Source of the DNA: Chryseobacterium sp. S0630
GTDB taxonomy: Bacteria; Bacteroidota; Bacteroidia; Flavobacteriales; Weeksellaceae
Length of the DNA: 64,000 bases
Direction: 5' to 3'
NCBI RefSeq assembly: GCF_024158915.1
Contig: NZ_JAMZGF010000016.1
Span: 1-64,000 of the forward strand
Position 1 is the stretch's first letter; each line of letters opens with the position of its first letter. This document shows positions 24,689-33,924 of the stretch, in pieces. The translations under genes were made by a program, and so were the position numbers. The notes beneath the pieces are model-generated. The model was not told the DNA's origin, searched no databases, and saw only the letters and a program-made list of their open reading frames with translations.

Positions 24689-27600
24689 TTAATATTCCCA
24701 ATCTGCATCGGTTACTACTCTTCCGTTGATTCTTTCATGCAATGCCTGGAATACCACAAAAAGAACAGGAACTACAAAAATCCCCAGAATAGTTCCGAAA
24801 AGCATCCCTGAAATGGCTGCATATCCGATGGAATGGTTCCCCATCGCTGAAGGACCTACCACGAACAACAATGGAAGTAATCCTGTTATAAATGCAAGAG
24901 AAGTCATTAAAATAGGTCGTAAACGAGCTTTTGCTCCTTCTACTGCAGATGCGATAAGGCTTTTCCCTGCTCTACGTCTCTGAATGGCAAATTCTACGAT
25001 CAGAATACCATTTTTTGCCAGCAATCCGATCAGCATCACCAAAGCAATCTGTACATAAATATTATTGGAAAGCTCCGCAAACGTAATTCCTACAAACACT
25101 CCGGAAAGTCCTACCGGAATCGCAATCAATACTGCCAATGGAAGAATATAACTTTCATATTGAGCAGATAAAAGGAAGAAAACAAACACAATACATAATC
25201 CGAAGATCATGACAGATTGTGAGCTTGAACCTGCTTCTTCACGGCTCATTCCTTTGTAATCATAAGTATATCCCGGAGGAAGCACCTGCTTACTCACTTC
25301 TTCAATAGCTGCCATAGCCTGTCCGGTACTGTATCCCGGTGCTGCCATAACCGTTAAGTTTGATGAGTTGAATAGATTGAAACGGTCTACTACTTCAGCG
25401 CCTGTCACCTGTTTCAGACTTACCAATGTATTGATAGGAACCATCTGACCCAGATTATTTTTAACGAAAATTCCGTTCAGGGATTCTTTATCCTGTCTTG
25501 TTTCCGGCGTAGACTGCACCAATACTCTGTAATATTTCCCGAATCGGTTGAAATCAGAAGCCTGAATACTTCCATAATAGCCCTGCATTACTCCCAAGAC
25601 ATCGGAAACGTTTACTCCAAGCTGAGCAGATTTCACCTCATCTACAAGCACTTCAAACTGTGGATAAGTAACATCAAACGTAGTAAATGCTACCGCTACC
25701 TCAGGTCTCTGCATTAAAGCGCCCATCATTCCGTAAGAAATATTTCCTAAATTCTGAAGTTCTCCGTTGGTGCGGTCCTGAAGCACAAGTTCCATTCCAC
25801 TGGTATTTCCGAAACCATCTACCGTTGGCGTATTAATCACAAGGAAATTGGCTCTTTTGTCCTGAGAAAGCATTCCCTGTGTTTGTCCTATGATGTCGTT
25901 GATATTATTGACAGGGCCTCTCTCACCTCCTTTTTTTAATTTAACAAAAATAGAAGCAGCCGAAGATGACATGGAACCACTGAATAAGTTCAATCCGTCT
26001 ACTGAAATTACTTTATCCACTGCCGGATTTTTCATCAATAAATCTTCCGTATCAGAAACCACTTTAGAGGTTCTGTCCTTTGAAGCTCCGGGAGCAAGGT
26101 TAGCCGTTACAATAATGAAACTCTGGTCTTCATCCGGAATAAAACCTTTAGGCGTTGTCATAGACATCCATGCAAACAATCCTCCGAAAGCTACAATAAT
26201 AACCAAAGCCACCCATTTTCTTTTTAATAGGAACAATACAGCTTTTCCATAACGGAAAGTCAGTTTATTGAAACTTGCATTGAAACCTGCAAAGAATCGG
26301 TCTTTAAAATTCATTTTTTCATGCGTTCCCGGATGGTGTTGTTTTAAGAATAAAGCACACAAAGCCGGACTCAACGTCAATGCATTGACTGCTGAAATCA
26401 CAATGGCAATCGCCAGCGTCAGTGCAAACTGCTGATAAAACAACCCTGTAGAACCACTCATAAAGGCTACCGGAACGAATACTGCAGACATAATCAACGT
26501 GATGGAAACAATCGCTCCTGTGATTTCACTCATTGCCGACATGGTAGCAGCTCTCGGATTAAGTTTTTTATGTTCCATTTTAGCATGAACAGCTTCTACG
26601 ACTACAATCGCATCATCCACCACGATACCAATGGCGAGTACTAATGCAAACAAGGTCAGAATATTGATAGAGAATCCGAAAACCTTCATAAAGAAGAATG
26701 TTCCCACAATCGATACCGGAACTGCAATTGCCGGAATCAGCGTAGAGCGGAAATCCTGAAGGAAGATATACACCACAATAAATACCAGAATAAAGGCTTC
26801 TATCAGGGTATGAATTACCTGTTCTATGGATTGATCCAGGGCATCTTTTGTAGCATAAGGAATTTCATAATCCATTCCTGCCGGAAAAGATTTTTCCAGC
26901 TCCTTCATTCTCTCCTGAAGCGCAATCTGTACTTCATTGGCATTGGATCCTGCCATCTGGAAGATCGCCATCGTTACGGATGCTTTTTTATTATAATTCG
27001 AAGAAACTGTATAACTGTACGCTCCGAATTCTACTTTGGCGATATCTTTTAATTTTAAAACAGAACCATCGTTCAACGCTTTGATCGTGATATTTTCATA
27101 TTGTTCAGGCTCTGTAAATTTTCCCTTGTAACGAAGCACATATTCCATCACTTCTTTACTTCTTTCTCCTAATCTTCCGGGTGCTGCTTCAAGGTTTTGG
27201 GTCTGAATAGCACGGGAAACATCAGATGGCGTAAGATTATACGAAGTCAGTTTATTCGGATCCAGCCAGATACGCATAGAATAATCTTTATTTCCGTATA
27301 CCATGGCATCTCCTACCCCTTTTACCCTTTTTAATTCCGGAACGATATTGATTTTCGCATAGTTTTCAAGGAAAAGATCACTCATCGTACCATCTTTACT
27401 GGTCAAAGAGACCATGGCAATCATACTGTTCTGTCTTTTCACCGTAGTGATTCCAGCCTGAATTACCTCAGCAGGAAGCTGGTTGGTTACCTGAGCCACT
27501 CTGTTCTGAACGTTAATGGCTGCCTGATCAGGATCTGTTCCCAATTTGAAAATAACCGTAATACTCAACGTACCATCATTACTCGCCGTGGAAGTAATAT

Positions 27601-27829
27601 AATCCATATTCTCCACTCCATTGATGGCATTTTCCAATGGTGGCGCTACAGACCTGGCAATGGTTTCAGCATTAGCTCCCGGATAAGCAGCTGTCACCAT
27701 AACGGTAGGAGGCGCAATGTCCGGAAATTTTGTAATCGGAAGGCTTACCATCCCGACGATCCCCAGAATAACAAGCAATACGGAGATAACCGTTGCCAGT
27801 ACGGGTCTTTTTATAATTTTCTTTAACAT
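24689..27829 (-). CDS. RND efflux permease (HAE1/AcrB family)
   Basis: This 1046-residue, full-length AcrB-type pump has MLKKIIKRPVLATVISVLLVILGIVGMVSLPITKFPDIAPPTVMV at the start and twelve membrane helices. The proton-relay pair is in AIGIVVDDAIVVVEAV (TM4), with the HAE1 signature GSTGLFYQQFALTLAIA and FIPDEDQSFIIV. Two large periplasmic loops lie at about 40-330 and 560-870. It expels drugs, dyes or bile-like compounds using the proton gradient. It lies 9 bp downstream of the adaptor gene and 17 bp upstream of the channel gene: a compact operon. Confidence 0.95.
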   Translation of the reverse strand: MLKKIIKRPVLATVISVLLVILGIVGMVSLPITKFPDIAPPTVMVTAAYPGANAETIARSVAPPLENAINGVENMDYITSTASNDGTLSITVIFKLGTDPDQAAINVQNRVAQVTNQLPAEVIQAGITTVKRQNSMIAMVSLTSKDGTMSDLFLENYAKINIVPELKRVKGVGDAMVYGNKDYSMRIWLDPNKLTSYNLTPSDVSRAIQTQNLEAAPGRLGERSKEVMEYVLRYKGKFTEPEQYENITIKALNDGSVLKLKDIAKVEFGAYSYTVSSNYNKKASVTMAIFQMAGSNANEVQIALQERMKELEKSFPAGMDYEIPYATKDALDQSIEQVIHTLIEAFILVFIVVYIFLQDFRSTLIPAIAVPVSIVGTFFFMKVFGFSINILTLFALVLAIGIVVDDAIVVVEAVHAKMEHKKLNPRAATMSAMSEITGAIVSITLIMSAVFVPVAFMSGSTGLFYQQFALTLAIAIVISAVNALTLSPALCALFLKQHHPGTHEKMNFKDRFFAGFNASFNKLTFRYGKAVLFLLKRKWVALVIIVAFGGLFAWMSMTTPKGFIPDEDQSFIIVTANLAPGASKDRTSKVVSDTEDLLMKNPAVDKVISVDGLNLFSGSMSSSAASIFVKLKKGGERGPVNNINDIIGQTQGMLSQDKRANFLVINTPTVDGFGNTSGMELVLQDRTNGELQNLGNISYGMMGALMQRPEVAVAFTTFDVTYPQFEVLVDEVKSAQLGVNVSDVLGVMQGYYGSIQASDFNRFGKYYRVLVQSTPETRQDKESLNGIFVKNNLGQMVPINTLVSLKQVTGAEVVDRFNLFNSSNLTVMAAPGYSTGQAMAAIEEVSKQVLPPGYTYDYKGMSREEAGSSSQSVMIFGLCIVFVFFLLSAQYESYILPLAVLIAIPVGLSGVFVGITFAELSNNIYVQIALVMLIGLLAKNGILIVEFAIQRRRAGKSLIASAVEGAKARLRPILMTSLAFITGLLPLLFVVGPSAMGNHSIGYAAISGMLFGTILGIFVVPVLFVVFQALHERINGRVVTDADWEY

Positions 27830-27838
27830 GATTTCTTC

Positions 27839-28984
27839 TTAGGATTTTTTCTGTTGAGCATTTTTCTTTTGTGCCACGACAGGAGTTCCCGGATGTAGAC
27901 GGTCAAAACCGCTGGTGATATATTCATCTCCAGCCTTAAGTCCTTTGGCTACAATGAAATTGTCCCCGGCTTTTCCATTCACTTCTACAGGTAGCATGGC
28001 TGCTTTCCCACCCTGAATGGTAAATACAAAAACTTTATCCTGAATGGTTCTGGTAGAGGCAATCGGAAGTAAAACAACATTGCTGTAGAACTGATCCAGT
28101 ACAATTTTCCCGGTGTTTCCGCTTCTCAAAAGATTGTTGGGATTGTTGAATTTTGCTCTTAGCGTGATAGATCCGGTTGTTTTATTAAACTGACCTTCCA
28201 CCGCATCAATCTTTCCTGTCTCTGCATATTTTTCACCTCCTGAAAGCAATAATGAAACTGCCGGAGTATTTTTGATCACCTCATCAATACTGCTTCCGGT
28301 GTACTGTTTCTGGAAATTATTAAAATCATTTTCACTCAGACTGAAATACGTATATACCTGATGAATATCTGACAATAAAGTAATCGCCTCCTGATTACCC
28401 GGCGTCATCAAACTTCCCAGACGATAGTTGAATCTTCCGATAAATCCGCTTACCGGAGCTTTAATGGTAGAGAAGTTTAAATTAATTTTTGCAGATTCAA
28501 TGGTTGAGGTAGATTGACTTACCGCTCCTCGTGCCGCATTATAAGCTGCCTCAGCTTCTTTTACCTGAATTTCTGAAACCATTTTGTTCCTGAACAGTTC
28601 TTTTTTTCTGTCCAGATCAATTTTAGAAGTGGAAAGATTCGCCTGAGCGGTAATCAAAGATGCCTGAGCACTTTTCAGCTGCTCACGGAAAACCTGATCT
28701 TCAATTTTGAACAACGGTTGACCTGCTCTTACAAAATCACCTTCATCTACAAAAATTTTGCTTAAATATCCTGTTACCTGAGGTCTTATTTCCACATTGG
28801 AAACACCCTCAATAGATGCTGCATATTCTCTGGAAACAGAAGCGTCTCCCTGTGTTACTTTTGCCACAGGTAATTCCGGCGCCTGCTGCTGATAGCCCTG
28901 GTTTTGATTATTTTTCCTGCACCCTGCCAATACGATCAGTGAGAGGAAAAGTAGAGTTGATTTTTGAATAAAAAATCTTTGCAT
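27839..28984 (-). CDS. RND efflux periplasmic adaptor (MFP, AcrA-like)
   Basis: The 381-residue product is taken from MQRFFIQKSTLLFLSLIVLAGC, a lipoprotein signal with lipobox LAGC. A 28-codon upstream extension is rejected because it lacks a signal sequence. It has a biotinyl-lipoyl half motif VRPQVTGYLSKIFVDEGDFVRAGQPLFKIE, an alpha-helical hairpin (about 95-160, QASLITAQANLSTSKIDLDRKKELF) and a beta-barrel region. It bridges the permease and the outer-membrane channel. First gene of the pump operon, 217 bp downstream of the AraC regulator. Confidence 0.93.
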   Translation of the reverse strand: MQRFFIQKSTLLFLSLIVLAGCRKNNQNQGYQQQAPELPVAKVTQGDASVSREYAASIEGVSNVEIRPQVTGYLSKIFVDEGDFVRAGQPLFKIEDQVFREQLKSAQASLITAQANLSTSKIDLDRKKELFRNKMVSEIQVKEAEAAYNAARGAVSQSTSTIESAKINLNFSTIKAPVSGFIGRFNYRLGSLMTPGNQEAITLLSDIHQVYTYFSLSENDFNNFQKQYTGSSIDEVIKNTPAVSLLLSGGEKYAETGKIDAVEGQFNKTTGSITLRAKFNNPNNLLRSGNTGKIVLDQFYSNVVLLPIASTRTIQDKVFVFTIQGGKAAMLPVEVNGKAGDNFIVAKGLKAGDEYITSGFDRLHPGTPVVAQKKNAQQKKS

Positions 28985-29200
28985 AACAATAGTCCTTTTA
29001 AATTTCCGCACAAAAATCGAACGAAAAAAATTCAATAGGATTATTCGAAAAACTCCTTGTTTTGTCAAAAAGACTCCTTATTTAAAGAAACATGAGAAAT
29101 ATCATTTATAGGCAATATAAATAACAATATTTACTATTTTCAATCATATTACAATATAATTTTGGTGAAAAGACACCTTAAAACCACAAACCATTGATTA

Positions 29201-30115
29201 TCAATACAAATCATCTTTCCTGTATTCCAATGGAGATTTCCCGGTGTGTTTTTTGAAGAATTTACTGAAAGAAGCCTGATCTGAAAAGCTAAGTTGTGAA
29301 GCGACCTCACTGATATTGAGGTTGGGATTTTTCAGCAAAAGCCTGGCTTCAACGGCTAAAACCTGATGAATAATATCTCTTGGTGATTTAAAAATCGCTT
29401 TATTAATCACTTTTGTAAGATATTTGCGGCTTATAAAGAGCTTATCTGCATAAAACTGCACATTATGTTCGTCTTTAAAATGTTCCTGAACAAGCTTGAA
29501 GAAACTGGTTGAAAGCTCATCTTCTCTATGAGTTACCACATGGGGTTTTTCTATCTTTTTAAAATGATTATCAATCTCAAAGATTACCAAAGAAAAGTGA
29601 TGCCAAATCATTTCATTGAAATAATAATTATCTTTTTCTTTATTATTCAATGCCTTAAGTTCATCGAGATGAAAATTCAATTTTCTGTATACATCCGGTT
29701 CCTTTCTGATGATGTGAGTAGGATCTGAAGACAGGCTTTTGAGAACATTATTTGATTTATAATTAAAACCTGCGTCAGAAATGAAATCCAGTGAAAAGAA
29801 AATATATTTTGCCTGGTAATCATCAGCAATTCTATTCACCCAAAACGTTTCTGAAATAGGACAAAATATAATATCGCCCTTAGAAACTTCATAGCTTTTA
29901 TCATCCAGCGTAAATCCCACATTTCCTTCCTGTACCATAAAAATACAGAAATAATCTGCCCGGTAAGGCATATTAGGTTGTATGATATAGTTTGCCTTAT
30001 CAATTTCCATCACCACAAATTCCTTGATTCTAAGATCAAACTCCACTTGCTGAAGCACTTCATCAAAAGCCAGCTGTGAAACAAAATCAGGTTTTGGTTG
30101 GGATTTTTTAGGCAT
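29201..30115 (-). CDS. AraC family transcriptional regulator
   Basis: The 304-residue product is taken from MPKKSQPKPDFVSQLAFDEV. An N-terminal cupin-like sensory domain (about 20-180, YRADYFCIFMVQEGNVGFTLDDKSYEVSKGDIIFC) is followed by two helix-turn-helix units at about 205-304 (ADKLFISRKYLTKVINKAI and VASQLSFSDQASFSKFFKKHTGKSPLEYR). It lies immediately upstream of the RND pump operon on the same strand, so it is the likely regulator of that pump. The inducer is unknown. Confidence 0.9.
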   Translation of the reverse strand: MPKKSQPKPDFVSQLAFDEVLQQVEFDLRIKEFVVMEIDKANYIIQPNMPYRADYFCIFMVQEGNVGFTLDDKSYEVSKGDIIFCPISETFWVNRIADDYQAKYIFFSLDFISDAGFNYKSNNVLKSLSSDPTHIIRKEPDVYRKLNFHLDELKALNNKEKDNYYFNEMIWHHFSLVIFEIDNHFKKIEKPHVVTHREDELSTSFFKLVQEHFKDEHNVQFYADKLFISRKYLTKVINKAIFKSPRDIIHQVLAVEARLLLKNPNLNISEVASQLSFSDQASFSKFFKKHTGKSPLEYRKDDLY

Positions 30116-30192
30116 TGGAAAGAAAATTAAACACGAAGGTAGTGGAAAAAGAGCCAAAAAGCCCAATAATCGATTTCACTTTTTATTGTTTG

Positions 30193-30939
30193 CTAAACAA
30201 CAATAAGCAATTCCTTATCATATCCGTTATATTTTTCATCAATATAGCCATGAGGATTACAAATCACTTCTGTTTCGTCGATCTTATATCTGCATGGCGT
30301 ATGAATATGCCCATGAATCCAGTATAAGGGTTGGTATTCTTTAATTACATCTTCCAAATCTGAAGCATAGGCCGCTGTTAACGGATCTTCTTTGTAATGT
30401 TCAGGAACTGATTGTATGCCTGGTGCATGATGGGTAACGACAATATTTTTAAGTCCTTTTGAGTCTTCAAGACTTTCTTTTAACCATTGTTTTGAAAGCT
30501 GATGAATTTTAAAGGTATCCAAAGTTCTCATTTTCGAATAAGAAGGATCTCTTTTGATCATTTTATAATCGTTCATTTTGGGCTGACAAAGCATTCCGTA
30601 CTGAACAGGATTTCCAAAGATTGAAAAATCCGTCCATAAGGTTGCCCCATGAAAACGAATTCCATCAATATCTACAAATGTATTTTCCAGCACATGAACA
30701 TTGGTATCCAACGCTGCGTCCTTAATTTTATTGAGTGTTTTAGGGTAAGAACCTTTATAGTATTCATGATTGCCCAAAACATAGATTACAGGTTTATTGG
30801 ATATTGTTTCTTTAATCCATTCTATTCCTTTGATTCCCAGATTGACATCGCCTGCCAACACCACCACATCCGCTTGATCAAAACATAATTCCGTACTTCC
30901 AAATTCCCGATGAAGATCGCTGATGACCCGTATTTTCAT
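30193..30939 (-). CDS. Calcineurin-like metallophosphoesterase
   Basis: The 248-residue product is taken from MKIRVISDLHREFG. The metal-site motifs appear in order: DLHRE, LAGDVNLG, GNHEYYKG, VVTHHAPG and WIHGHIHTPCRYK. The fold is that of small bacterial phosphoesterases acting on phosphodiesters or phosphomonoesters; the substrate is unknown. It has no signal peptide, so it is cytosolic. It is not clearly in an operon; the AraC gene follows after 77 bp. Confidence 0.9.
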   Translation of the reverse strand: MKIRVISDLHREFGSTELCFDQADVVVLAGDVNLGIKGIEWIKETISNKPVIYVLGNHEYYKGSYPKTLNKIKDAALDTNVHVLENTFVDIDGIRFHGATLWTDFSIFGNPVQYGMLCQPKMNDYKMIKRDPSYSKMRTLDTFKIHQLSKQWLKESLEDSKGLKNIVVTHHAPGIQSVPEHYKEDPLTAAYASDLEDVIKEYQPLYWIHGHIHTPCRYKIDETEVICNPHGYIDEKYNGYDKELLIVV

Positions 30940-30989
30940 GATATATAGTAAACAGCAAAGGTAATGAAGGGAAACAGAATAACAAAAAT

Positions 30990-31024
30990 CAAAAAAAAGA
31001 ACCGACACCTAAGCACCGATTCTT
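30990..31024 (-). terminator. Intrinsic terminator of the MFS gene
   Basis: On the minus strand GAATCG, a loop, CGGTTC and then T8 stand 36 bp after the MFS stop codon. Confidence 0.85.
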
Positions 31025-31059
31025 TCCTCATATAGTTTGTGTATTTTTAAGGCCGCTTG

Positions 31060-32448
31060 TTATAAAACGGCTACTTCTGTCTGCTTCACTTTTACGCTTT
31101 TCAATATAAAATAAAATAACATTCCGAGCGCCAATAAAGCATAGCTGATCAAAATAATCAGATTCAGGCTTCCGACTGAAAGTTCTGATGGAAAGATCTG
31201 ACTCATCAACGTCATGAATGACAATCCAATACCTGCTCCCAGAAAGTAACTAGTAGAGCTCAAACTTGATGCCAACCCGTAATGCGCAGGTTCCACGTCC
31301 TGAATTCCCATCACTGAAAGTGCGGTAAAACAAAATGTCATTCCTACTCCGGAAATACATGCAGCTCCCAATAAGACCATTGTTAACGGATGTCCGGTAT
31401 AAACAGAAATCAAGAGTAACAAACCTCCAGTCAGCATGAAAGACCATCCTAAAACTCCCATCTGGGAAGAGCTCAGGCGTTTTGATACGTGTGGCAGAAT
31501 AAATTTAGCCGTCAAAGCAGAAAGAATACTGAACGGAACAAGCATTAATCCTGCAGAAGCAGCACTATATCCCATATCTTTCTGAAGCATCAGTGAAATC
31601 AGGAATAAAAACCCGATAAAAAACGCTCCCAAGGTAAAGAATACCGCATTGGAAACCACTAAAGATCTATGTTTAAACAATTTTAAATCTACCAAAGGCT
31701 CAGCAACAGATTTTAAACGGTAGTACACCATAACAAGCAGTACTAATGCTAAAACCAAAGAACCTACTACCAGGAAAGGCTGTTCTTTAATATGAATCAA
31801 TTCATGAGTTCCGTAAGTCAGACTTAAAAGACCTAATACCATCAATATTCCTGAAACCATATCTGTTTTCTGAGCGGTTTCGCTTTTTTCATCTTTTGGC
31901 AGATAATAGTATGATAATATCAATGTAATTAAAAGAATAGGAACGTTAATCAGGAAAACCCAATGCCAGCTTAAATAAGTACTGATAATTCCTCCTACGG
32001 AAAGTCCGCTTCCGGAACCAATAGCTGCAAATGAACTGAAAATTCCGATAGCACGGTTTCTTTCCTGTTCTCCTCTGAAGGTATTGGTCACAATCGATAA
32101 TGCAGAAGGCATCACTAATGCAGCTCCCAATCCCTGCAAAGCACGGAATATAGCCAGCACTTCAAAGTTTTGAGATAATCCTGCTCCTAATGAAGTCAGC
32201 ATAAAAATCAGTGCTCCAATCAGAAACATTTTCTTTCTTCCGATCTGATCTGAAAGCTTTCCTCCAATGATCAGAAATCCTCCAAAGAATAACACATAAA
32301 GCGTCTGCAACCACTGAACGGTCTCTGCTCCGATCTGAAACTGCTGTTGAATGGAAGGAATGGTTAAATTAATAATGGCAATATCCAACGCCTCTACAAA
32401 TGTTCCTACCGATGCTAAAATTAATATTAAATTCTTCCTTGTATCCAT
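31060..32448 (-). CDS. MFS transporter, DHA2-type drug exporter
   Basis: The 462-residue protein has 13-14 hydrophobic helices. The N-terminal helix ASVGTFVEALDIAIINLTIPSI is the DHA2 (EmrB/QacA-like) signature, with the loop GGKLSDQIGRKKMFLIGAL of MFS motif A and FRALQGLGAALVMPSALSIVTNTF. It should export a lipophilic compound by proton antiport. It is transcribed away from the Lrp/AsnC regulator across a 142-bp gap, which suggests local control. Confidence 0.9.
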   Translation of the reverse strand: MDTRKNLILILASVGTFVEALDIAIINLTIPSIQQQFQIGAETVQWLQTLYVLFFGGFLIIGGKLSDQIGRKKMFLIGALIFMLTSLGAGLSQNFEVLAIFRALQGLGAALVMPSALSIVTNTFRGEQERNRAIGIFSSFAAIGSGSGLSVGGIISTYLSWHWVFLINVPILLITLILSYYYLPKDEKSETAQKTDMVSGILMVLGLLSLTYGTHELIHIKEQPFLVVGSLVLALVLLVMVYYRLKSVAEPLVDLKLFKHRSLVVSNAVFFTLGAFFIGFLFLISLMLQKDMGYSAASAGLMLVPFSILSALTAKFILPHVSKRLSSSQMGVLGWSFMLTGGLLLLISVYTGHPLTMVLLGAACISGVGMTFCFTALSVMGIQDVEPAHYGLASSLSSTSYFLGAGIGLSFMTLMSQIFPSELSVGSLNLIILISYALLALGMLFYFILKSVKVKQTEVAVL

Positions 32449-32590
32449 GTTTCAAATTTCCTGCAAAATTAAAATTAACAGAACGTATTTAAAAATTTAA
32501 CCTTAAATTTGGAACAATGTTAAATATTTAAAATATTTAAAAGAACAAATCACCTGATCTATCAGAAAAAAACTATAAAAACAGAACAAA

Positions 32591-33061
32591 ATGGCAACTG
32601 AAAATTATATTCCTGATGAAAAAGACTTATCCATCCTCCGTCTGCTTCAGAAAGATGCGAAGATGAGTGTCCGTGATATTTCGGCAAGGATCAATTTGAG
32701 TCCTACGCCTACGCATGAGCGTATCAAACGTATGGAAAAACAGGGGATTATTAAAGAATATACTGCTGTGGTAGATCGTAAAAAGGTCAATAAAGGGATG
32801 ATGGTAATTTGTATGATCGCCTTGAATGTCCACAATAAAAAAACTGCGGGAAAATTTATTGAGGAGGTTGGAAAACTGAAGGAAGTGGTAGAGTTTTACA
32901 ATATCAGTGGAGATTTCGATTTTATGCTGAAAATCCTGGCTCCCAATATGGATGAATTTCATGAGTTTTTTGTCAACAAATTGTCAGAAATTGAGGGAAT
33001 TGGGCAGACTAAAAGTATTTTTGTGATGAACAGCATCAAGGAGAGTGCTCAGATTGTTTAA
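32591..33061 (+). CDS. Lrp/AsnC family transcriptional regulator
   Basis: The 156-residue product has an N-terminal winged helix (LSILRLLQKDAKMSVRDISARINLSPTPTHERIKRMEKQGII) and a C-terminal RAM/ActR ligand domain (about 70-150, GDFDFMLKILAPNMDEFHEFFVNKLSEIEGI). Such regulators form octamers and usually sense amino acids. It is divergent from the MFS exporter, which is the most likely target. Only the length and motifs support the family call; the ligand is not inferable. Confidence 0.92.
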   Translation: MATENYIPDEKDLSILRLLQKDAKMSVRDISARINLSPTPTHERIKRMEKQGIIKEYTAVVDRKKVNKGMMVICMIALNVHNKKTAGKFIEEVGKLKEVVEFYNISGDFDFMLKILAPNMDEFHEFFVNKLSEIEGIGQTKSIFVMNSIKESAQIV

Positions 33062-33187
33062 GCTGAAAAGGCTGCAATGTGATTCAGAAATAAGTAAGGA
33101 ATGTTACACATTAGATTTCTATGAGATTCTTCCTATGTCAGAAATCAAAGATTCAACGTAGTCAATAAACTTGTTTAAATTTTTTTG

Positions 33188-33304
33188 AACCATTAAGATT
33201 GCATTAAGGTGTTTAGAATATTAAGATGAGCTTCGCTTTAAGCTTAAAAATCAGGATGATTTATCTTAACTAGACTTTATTTCTTAAATCCTTCTTAATG
33301 GTTC
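33188..33304. repeat. ACCATTAAG...CTTAATGGTT element, copy 3 (diverged)
   Basis: It has the same inverted ends as the copies at 19579-19707 and 19768-19896 (AACCATTAAGATTG ... CTTCTTAATGGTTC), but the interior is largely different. It fills much of the 330-bp gap 33062-33391 together with the hairpin at 33349-33375. Confidence 0.7.
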
Positions 33305-33348
33305 AATATATATATTGAGCATTTTGATAAGTTTAAACAACTCCAATG

Positions 33349-33375
33349 ACAAGAGCCAAATAATTTGGCTCTTGT
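33349..33375. terminator. Hairpin between convergent genes (possible bidirectional terminator)
   Basis: ACAAGAGCCAAA and TTTGGCTCTTGT form a perfect 12-bp stem with a 3-base loop, between the convergent Lrp gene and the exported-protein gene. There is no strong T-run on either side, so termination is plausible but unproven. Confidence 0.6.
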
Positions 33376-33391
33376 GACATTCTATTTTAAC

Positions 33392-33907
33392 TTATTTCCA
33401 GTAATTCCAGACTGAGCCGTCAAATACTGCCAATGTCTTACTGGTCGTATCATAGCAAAGCATTCCCGGATAAGGATTTTTTACATTAAGATGTGGTGCA
33501 GCTATTTGGGGAAGAATCATCGCTTTATTCTGAGATTCCAGAACCAATACGCCATCTGCCGTACTTGTAGCTTCTCCCATAATGACTCCTTTCCCTGTTT
33601 CTGCAGAATTATTAGCAGCAATTGCACCTGAACTTCCGGCATCTGATAAGGATTTCCAGACATCGTTTTCGTAGACTTTTACTTTGTTGTCTGTCATATC
33701 AAAGATAAATGTTCCGTTCACCAAAGATCCTGTAGGAAATCCAGCTGTGGCAGGAAGAATTAATCCTTTAGTATTTCCGGACACATTATTAAAATCCAAT
33801 ACTGTACTGTTTCCATCTACCGTCTGTTTACCAATGGCTACCTGAGCAAAAATTGAATTGAAAACAACCAAAGCAACTGTTATACTTATATTTCTTATAT
33901 TTTTCAT
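33392..33907 (-). CDS. Exported protein of unknown function, small beta-rich
   Basis: The 171-residue product has a signal peptide (MKNIRNISITVALVVFNSIFAQ). The mature part is Gly/Asn/Ser/Thr-rich with two similar blocks. One around FIFDMTDNKVKVYENDVWKSL and one at the C-terminus, MLCYDTTSKTLAVFDGSVWNYW, both carry a D-x5-8-hydrophobic-aromatic...W pattern. The same C-terminal motif ends the neighbouring product (33925-34977). I do not recognise a named family, but short exported proteins with this ending are familiar in Chryseobacterium. It starts 17 bp after the upstream gene ends: an operon of two. Confidence 0.7.
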   Translation of the reverse strand: MKNIRNISITVALVVFNSIFAQVAIGKQTVDGNSTVLDFNNVSGNTKGLILPATAGFPTGSLVNGTFIFDMTDNKVKVYENDVWKSLSDAGSSGAIAANNSAETGKGVIMGEATSTADGVLVLESQNKAMILPQIAAPHLNVKNPYPGMLCYDTTSKTLAVFDGSVWNYWK

Positions 33908-33924
33908 ACTATTTATCGGTTAGA

